Assembly: GCA_946811185.2 (NCBI GenBank)
Contig: OX328101.1
Coordinates: 23,296,122-23,360,121 of the forward strand
Direction of reading: 5' to 3'
DNA length: 64,000 nt
Origin: Hippopus hippopus
Lineage: Eukaryota > Mollusca > Bivalvia > Cardiida > Cardiidae
Shown here in pieces: positions 58,795-64,000 of this stretch (within the stretch, counting starts at the first letter, position 1; every line of letters starts with the position of its first letter). The translations under genes were made by a program, and so were the position numbers. Below the pieces are notes generated by a model, which was not told where the DNA came from, did not search any database, and was given only the letters and a program-made list of their open reading frames with translations.

Positions 58795-59120
58795 TTCCCA
58801 ATTTTAGAAAATATTACCGATGAAGGACAAAATGCTGGCCATAGGCATTGCTTTCTTTTCCAATGAAATTTTCAAATGACGTGTTCGTTAGAGATTGTTC
58901 AGTATAGGTTCAAATCTTCATCAGAATACGGTTTGTGATTCGTCCATATTGAGACCACTAGCAAACGACGATTCTTATGCAACACAAATGACGAGATTTG
59001 TCTCGGACAGAATAGATAAGACTGTGAGAAAAGAAGAATATGCTGGTTACCAGTATTTTCTCCTTTTTTCACAGTGTTTTGAAAATAAAACTCCTTCCTA
59101 AGGGTCGTTGGAGTCCCCTA
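58795..59120 (-). mobile_element. Two adjacent MITE-A remnants
   Basis: A decayed hairpin at 58822-58875 (AAATGCTGGCCATAGGCATT) is followed by a fuller copy: CAAACGACGATTCTTATGCA, hairpin ATATGCTGGTTACCAGTATT, right AAGGGTCGTTGGAGTCCCC. Confidence 0.65.
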
Positions 59121-59194
59121 GTTTATTTATTGTGCCTCATAGCTCACAATCGTGGTTTATTGAACGATAAACCACGATAGAAAGAAGATTATTT

Positions 59195-59262
59195 CTTAAT
59201 TTAAATGCATTTTAACACCCGCTTTGTTTACTTTTGAAAGCTATTGTTACTTTAAGAGAAAT
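59195..59262. mobile_element. MITE-H right-end fragment
   Basis: TTAATTTAAATGCATTTTAA, then CACCCGCTTTGTTTACTTTT. Matches the end of the H copy at 45251. Confidence 0.65.
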
Positions 59263-59520
59263 GAACTAAATGAAAATGATTTTTGCATTTTACACTGCAT
59301 TGGAAGAATAGGAATTCACCCAGAAAAAGACAGGGTGGTACAACGAAACTCTATACTTTGGTGTAAAACTCATAAATAAATGTCCAAATAACGGCATGCA
59401 TTGTTAGTGTTGAGCTAATCGGAACCTAATTGGCAGAATGGGCCGTATTATAAACTATTACCTAAATATGATATCCAAGTCCCAGTTTTACCCTTTACCA
59501 AATACTCGTGTTTACAAGAA

Positions 59521-59522
59521 CC

Positions 59523-59554
<32 letters not shown>

Positions 59555-59855
59555 CGATTGTGTCTTGTTTAACGTCATTTTCAAAAAATATGTCATTTAT
59601 ATCGCGGCATCTATCCATGCAGGAAAATCATGGAGTTTCTTTTACCAGTACTTCGCACACTATTCTTCCGAAGTCACTGATTGCTTTCCCACATAACCAT
59701 CGTCGAACAATGATCAGCGGTGAGAGAGAAATGAATCCTGTCGCAATGACTATCATCAGTCCTAAGTAAAAAAATATAGACAAAGCTGGGATTTCTAACT
59801 TGCGACCCCCTGTTCTCAAGTCCTGTACGCTTCTAACTGCGCTACAGGGACTCGG
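59521..59855 (-). mobile_element. S3 SINE, full length with (GATT)n tail
   Basis: Seven GATT units at 59524-59555 are the tail (AATC on the element strand). Body CACATAACCATCGTCGAACA, ATCAGCGGTGAGAGAGAAAT. Head at right is CTAACTGCGCTACAGGGACT, the complement of a degenerate A box. Confidence 0.88.
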
Positions 59856-60070
59856 CTTTTACGAAACAGAATCATGGGAAAAGAAGAAAAGGCTAACCAG
59901 CATTGTGGAAAAAGGAGAAAATACTGGCTAACAGCGTTTACTCCTTTTCCAAACACATTTATTACCCTTTTCAAGACAATTCCCATTGTATGAGCCACAT
60001 TTAATTGGTCGTCTGCAAATACTTTCAATCTTGACAAGGCTCAGATCTTGTCTGCTGTAAAGATTAGTTC
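59856..60070 (+). mobile_element. MITE-A copy, duplicated stem piece
   Basis: TGGGAAAAGAAGAAAAGGCT then a second TGTGGAAAAAGGAGAAAATA. Right end GACAAGGCTCAGATCTTGTC. Directly adjoins the SINE head. Confidence 0.7.
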
Positions 60071-60228
60071 ATCCACACAGAGGCAATCCTTCCCTACCCG
60101 TGATAGCAAATTTTAGAAAATACTTTTGTAAAAAGGAGAAACTGTGGCAAGCAATCGTTTCATTTGACCACGTGTTGATGTGATTTTGAATAAAACCTTG
60201 TCCTATTCTTCAGATATTTCTATTTTGT

Positions 60229-60485
60229 GCCTGGCCGGGTAGCTCAGTGGTAAGCGTATCTGAAACGTGATCTGGTGGTTGCGAGCTCGATACCCGGTTG
60301 AGGCAAACCTTCTTTTCGGCGATGTTTCGCCTCTCAATTCTGATGCTTGTGAGAAAAGTAGTCAGTGAATTGAAAAGAAAGCTGTGTTAGAACAAAAAGC
60401 TGGGAAACACATATGTAGATGCACTGACCGCCGTGATATGATCTAACCTCTTAAAACGGCGTCAAAATCCAATACAATCAATCAA
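60229..60485 (+). mobile_element. S1 SINE, complete with perfect 10-bp target duplication
   Basis: Head GGGTAGCTCAGTGGTAAGCG (A box) and GCGAGCTCGATACCCGG (B box with one change). Body GTGAGAAAAGTAGTCAGTGA. Tail AAAATCCAATACAATCAATC. TCTATTTTGT is repeated exactly at 60219-60228 and 60486-60495. Confidence 0.92.
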
Positions 60486-60507
60486 TCTATTTTGTTTTAT
60501 ATCACTA

Positions 60508-60675
60508 TTTAACGTTTTGCCAGACGACAAAATTCTAGACTGGTCTATGGATGGCGCATTTTGCAGACGACAAATACGAGTAATGCGACTTGTATTTGAA
60601 AACGTAGCAAACATTGTGGGAAACAGGAAAAAATGCTGGTCCCCAAAATTTTCCCTTTTCTGACAATGTTCAACC
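60508..60675 (-). mobile_element. MITE-A copy, right end missing
   Basis: TTAACGTTTTGCCAGACGAC, TTTGCAGACGACAAATACGA, hairpin AAAAATGCTGGTCCCCAAAA. Stops after TGACAATGTTC. Confidence 0.75.
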
Positions 60676-60850
60676 CAAAATTTTTTACACATATACGGGT
60701 AGGGAAATAAAATATCAATTAGTAGCTATCATGAGTCCTTGACTCTAGATAACTTGATCGAATAAATACAAAAATCTTTGGTATGTATAAAAAATATAAC
60801 CCACTTCTGTATAGGCTATCGTTAGACTAACCAAGAACGATCGAAATATA

Positions 60851-61122
60851 TCAGCCATATTGTGTGAAAAGGGGGCATGATGCATCTGCAAAAAGTATCG
60901 ATGCAGGTCAGCCTGTGCAGTCCGCGCAGGCTGACCTGGACCGACACTTTTTGGGGTTTTTTTTTGTCACTTTTCTGCGTGTTTAAGGACTATTGTACTT
61001 CATTATTTAGTCAGTTGTTAGAGAAAAAGGATTTGATGGATCCAGTATTATATGATGACTTGCTTGGTATCATGGATTCACGGAGATGCATCAAGCCCCT
61101 TTTTGCCAGAGCATGGCTCTTA
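60851..61122 (+). mobile_element. MITE-C copy, complete
   Basis: ATCAGCCATATTGTGTGAAA to CCAGAGCATGGCTCTTATG. Good hairpin: TGCAGGTCAGCCTGTGCAGT / CCGCGCAGGCTGACCTGGAC. Confidence 0.9.
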
Positions 61123-61231
61123 TGCAAAAGACGAAAATTTGAAAGAAGGAAAAACTGACTTTCAACAGCATATCAAACAATGTGAACATGCTTGTACGTC
61201 CTCTTTCAAGACAATCTTTCCAAAGCTGCAT

Positions 61232-61463
61232 ACTTAACTCTTTACCAAACGACTAAATTTTATTGTCATCCAATTTGAAAGCATCTTCAGACGACAAAAT
61301 AGATTTGGTGCAGGCGATCGGATTTGTCTTTTTGAGAGGGCAGAAAATTTTTGTAAAGGGAGAAAACGATGGTTACAGGAATTTTCTCCTTTTCACACAA
61401 TGTTTTCAAAAGCCTTTATCATCAGGTTCGTTAAAAGTCGGGGTTGTTTGTTAAGGGTTACAG
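61232..61463 (-). mobile_element. MITE-A copy, complete
   Basis: CTTAACTCTTTACCAAACGA to GGGTTGTTTGTTAAGGGTTA. Hairpin GAAAACGATGGTTACAGGAA with broken pairs. Confidence 0.88.
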
Positions 61464-61499
61464 ACATACAATAATTATCCCATTTGTACACTGTACATG

Positions 61500-61690
61500 G
61501 CAAACTCTTTCGCAGATGAGAAAGAATTTAGACCAGTTCAAATTGAAACCATTTGCATACGATTAATTTAGTATGTCTTGAATGATAGAATTTGTCTTTG
61601 AAAGTAGAAAAGAATGTGAACTGCATTTTTTCCATGTTTTTCAAAAACCTTTTTCCTCACGGTCGTTAAAACTGGAGATTCCTTGTTTCT
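61500..61690 (-). mobile_element. MITE-A copy, decayed
   Basis: AAACTCTTTCGCAGATGAGA, ATTTGCATACGATTAATTTA, then TCACGGTCGTTAAAACTGGA. Centre lost. Confidence 0.6.
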
Positions 61691-61855
61691 TTGTTCAAGT
61701 TTAAACCTTGAAATAAGATACTGTGATAGACAATAATCATATTGATTAAAACTATGAAGAGAGAAAATCTCAAATTATGCAAGGGTGGGGGAAAAGTCTA
61801 TCATTGTGTGTAAAAAAAAAATGAAAGAGAAAATAATTGTAATTTGATGACACAC

Positions 61856-61946
61856 CTTCTAAAGCCGACTTCTGTTTGCCACATGCAACACGAAGGTTGC
61901 TCATCCGCCGTCTCATAGCCTTGTACTCCGCGTCCAATTTCGACAT
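61856..61946 (-). CDS. Gene 2, first coding exon
   Basis: Read on the minus strand: ATG at 61946-61944 (context ACCATGT), 30 codons and one base to the donor AGAAG|GTGTGT. An in-frame TAA lies 30 nt upstream of the ATG, which supports this start. The peptide is MSKLDAEYKAMRRRM then a basic stretch with NLRVACGKQK and SALE, and is predicted helical and hydrophilic. The exon is GC-richer than its surroundings. It ends in phase 1, as the exon at 40561 requires, giving a 171-residue protein over three exons. The 21.3-kb intron between these two exons could hide other exons. The link between this exon and the next two rests on phase and orientation only. No signal peptide or membrane segment; function unknown. 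Confidence 0.55.
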
Positions 61947-62064
61947 GGTTATTGAAAAGTCTAGGTTTATCAGTTACACACAAATATATTCCGTCTGTTT
62001 GAATATTATATTTACCTATTGTTTCACAAAAGGACTCTCCAACTGATATCTTTACAACAGCCAA

Positions 62065-62492
62065 AATTTAACCACAACCTTTTTTTTCCCATTCACTTCA
62101 GTTCATTTTCTCCAGTGGAGGGTTTAAATTAACCTCATTTTTTAAAACACTCATTCATGTTCAGCTTAAATTCCGGGTTACTGACCGACGTAAAATAACG
62201 TTTTCGTTTTTTTTTTTTTAAATAAGTAATTAGAAATTGAAATCGGCCGACAAATAAGTCCTCACTGGAGTGCCGCTGTTTATCATAAACGAGACGTTCG
62301 CTAAATGAACCAGGTAATTTAAACCGTGGTAGTCTATTGTAAGCACAATCGGTGTAATAACACTCGCGGTAAAAACTTTCACATATAACGTAGTTCCGCT
62401 ATCTTAGTAAACCCGATTCTATGTTTCCAAATTTTATCTTTCTTTCACATCTGATCTTTCTCAAAATTTTAATCTTTTCCTCATAATTTCTT
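62065..62492. other. Upstream region of gene 2
   Basis: Probable 5' UTR/promoter side of gene 2 (minus strand). No TATA box or other element can be assigned with confidence. Short GC-richer motifs such as CTGACCGACGTAAAATAACG are visible. Confidence 0.3.
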
Positions 62493-62603
62493 GTCGCAGG
62501 GCAAAAGTTCAGGTCTTTCCAAATTGAGAGCACTTGAAGACGACAAAACAGATGTCGCTGAATGAGATTTTGTCACGAAAAGGGTTGAAAACATTGAAAA
62601 TTC
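62493..62603 (-). mobile_element. MITE-A internal fragment
   Basis: AAAAGTTCAGGTCTTTCCAA, then ACTTGAAGACGACAAAACAG and GTTGAAAACATTGAAAATTC. No ends and no hairpin. Confidence 0.5.
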
Positions 62604-63305
62604 CAAACGGCTGTTGCCATCAAGCAATAGCTCTAATCTAAAATAATTTAAAAAGCTTCCACATTTTCCGGATCGCCATGCGCTGACGTCATACGATTTA
62701 TAATCCTGCAGCGAATAATATTAAACAATTCTTTTCAAACAGAGATCGAACATTTTTTTCTTGATATATTGATGAAATTATTAAGTTAATGTTTCGCTTG
62801 TTATAATTTATCTTTTCACTATTCAAGTGTCACGATTTTCATTTCCCATTTCGAATATTTTCAAATGCATTTTTACCGTTCATAGGCCAAAAACTTTGGC
62901 GCGTCTTTTGATAGTAAATTCACGTGTCCTTCCTATAGCACATTGATATACAGCAAATACACCAACTTGCTATAGGATGGTCCTCGTTGGTGTACTTATT
63001 TTCGCCGAAAGCTAAACTACAAGAGAAAGAACTCATATGTATACTCAGTTCCATAAATAAGTGTGCACTTAGTTTTCTTTTATTTCTCGTCGCATGTTTT
63101 ACTGAAGACCAACAAATTTGGTATCATACTGTAGTTCAGAGTCTGTAGAAAATGCCAGGCTAATCAGATTTTGACTAACAGAAAGTTTAAGTTAGGTTTT
63201 TGCAGTTTAAATGAAGGTGGTACTAAAATCAAAGTTGCAAAAGTACTCAAAGACTAAGGTAACATTAAAGTTAGATTTTTCTTTAAAGTTCTTGTAATTT
63301 TTCAA
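62604..63305. other. No gene or repeat recognised
   Basis: AT-rich intergenic sequence with one short inverted pair near 62936-62992 (CTATAGCACATTGATATACA and CACCAACTTGCTATAGGATG). Confidence 0.4.
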
Positions 63306-63418
63306 TCAATATCTTGTATGGCCACCTCTGCTGTCGATACAGGCAATTAGTCGACGTCGCATAGACCTTACATAACGTAAAATCATTGCATCAGGATGTT
63401 ATTCCATTCCTGAACGAG
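63306..63418 (-). pseudogene. Tc1-type transposase C-terminal fragment, inverted
   Basis: Read on the minus strand: QEWNNI at the start, a frameshift, then RYVRSMRRRLIACIDSRGGH and TRY followed by TGA at 63308-63306. This is the usual C-terminal signature of Tc1/mariner transposases (SMRRR..A.ID..GG.T.Y). It lies on the opposite strand to the catalytic fragment 20 bp away, so the element has been broken and partly inverted, or two copies abut. Confidence 0.8.
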
Positions 63419-63438
63419 AGAGGTGGCCAAGCACTAAG

Positions 63439-63669
63439 CACGTTCCATTTTTGCAACGACATGGGCCTGCTATACTTATGCAAGACAACGCACGTCCTCA
63501 TGTGGCACGAATCAGTCAGCAATTTCTGAACAGAAACAATGTTGACGTTGTTCCTTGGCCAGCTTTATCGCCGGATATGAATCCAATAAAACATGTCTGG
63601 GATTACTTAGAAAGAAAGGTTCGATCACGGCGAAACATCAACAATCTCATGCTATTTTCAACTGTATAG
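63439..63669 (+). pseudogene. Tc1-type transposase, second half of DDE domain, dead
   Basis: Starts abruptly with HVPFLQRHGPA, then the catalytic block QDNARPHVAR (second Asp) and PWPALSPDMNP. The position 34 residues beyond the second Asp, normally Glu in DD34E enzymes, is Lys (NPIKHVWDYLE), so this copy cannot be catalytic even apart from its truncation. It is followed by NINNLMLF and a stop. The first catalytic Asp, the DNA-binding domain and the inverted termini are absent from the window. Confidence 0.9.
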
Positions 63670-64000
63670 CAGTAGCAATACGCTTACTGGTGTACACTTG
63701 GTCAGTTTCTGATATTACTGGCAATAAAGCTATGGAGAGGTTACTTTCTAAAGGAAAGTACTTCTCTTGCTTCAGCTACAGCTGAATATTTGGAACAAAT
63801 GTTTAACAAATCATATCAACCAAAAGACCTTGGTGGACTTGCAAGCGCCTTCACATCCTTGATTATTTAATTTACGGCCAATGTTTGTTACGTGTCACTG
63901 CAACAGGAATCAACCCTCTTTAACTCCTGAACATTATTTGGGTTTTACTCATGGGGGAAAATAACCAGTGATTTTTAGAGACTTTGCTTAAGATTAGTAG
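63670..64000. other. Nothing recognised with confidence
   Basis: A stretch around 63770-63870 reads ATAEYLEQMFNKSYQPKDLG in one frame, but I cannot tie it to a family. It may be a fragment of another element. Confidence 0.3.

Noticed and set aside
1..64000. CRISPR array, prokaryotic operon, integrated virus or plasmid features
   Set aside because: No regularly spaced direct repeats with unique spacers, no RBS/operon structure and no viral gene recognised. All short repeats are eukaryotic MITE/SINE/satellite type.

Overview
The window looks like nuclear DNA of a mollusc, most likely a heterodont bivalve (Dreissena-like is my impression from the repeats, not a proven assignment). It is AT-rich, its genes are split into short exons by kilobase-scale introns with GT/AG borders, it has no operons, RBSs or long ORFs, and it carries tRNA-derived SINEs ending in CCAATACAACCAACC or CAATCAATCAA, a decayed LINE, Tc1-type transposase debris and well over 100 small inverted-repeat elements. 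Nearly all long open frames in the window are accidental readings through these repeats.

Three host gene models can be built by joining exons whose splice signals and phases agree. Gene 1 (+ strand, 265-1871) is the 3' end of a gene that begins to the left: two exons coding a proline-rich stretch and then a Ser/Arg-rich tail. Gene 2 (- strand, 61946 to 39188) is a complete three-exon model of 171 residues with a 21 kb first intron. Gene 3 (+ strand, 13464-33835) is a four-exon model of 61 residues, including a 34-nt exon. I recognise none of them by function. Genes 1 and 2 share the motif RRxSRE[FL]EDLxL at the start of their last exon, after a phase-1 intron at nearly the same place, so they may be diverged paralogues.

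The rest is mobile-element landscape. MITE-A (about 225 bp, TTAA target, ends TTAACCCTTTACC, centre a nearly loopless palindrome around AATGCTGGTAACCAGCATT) has roughly 60 copies. MITE-B (about 210 bp, TTAACCCTTAGGCTGCTAA ends) carries a hairpin around GACTGCACAG/CGTGCAGTC. MITE-C (about 265 bp, ATGAGCCATGCTCTG ends) and MITE-D (about 270 bp, ATGGCCTGCAACACGCGAAA ends) carry hairpins around CAGCCTGCGCAG/CGCGCAGGCTG. The B, C and D hairpins align without gaps and differ by paired compensatory changes. Smaller families are E (TTAAGGTCTACGGCCCC ends), F (GTATTCACCAACCATTCTTA ends), H (TTAAAGGCCAAAAGTAA ends) and three SINE types (S1, S2, S3).

Layout: 0.3-1.9 kb gene 1; 2-13 kb MITE cluster; 13.5-33.8 kb gene 3, whose large introns hold a LINE 3' end (20.3-21.5 kb), a chain of MITE-A copies (25.1-26.5 kb) and a 145-bp-period tandem-repeat element (26.6-28.2 kb); 34-39 kb SINEs and MITEs; 39.2-61.9 kb gene 2, with introns packed with MITEs, short arrays and foldback elements; 62-64 kb upstream of gene 2, with a rearranged Tc1 transposase remnant. 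Nested insertions (A in C, B in A, SINE in A, palindrome in A) give a relative insertion order and show TTAA targeting directly. I found no rRNA, functional tRNA, CRISPR or virus-like gene.
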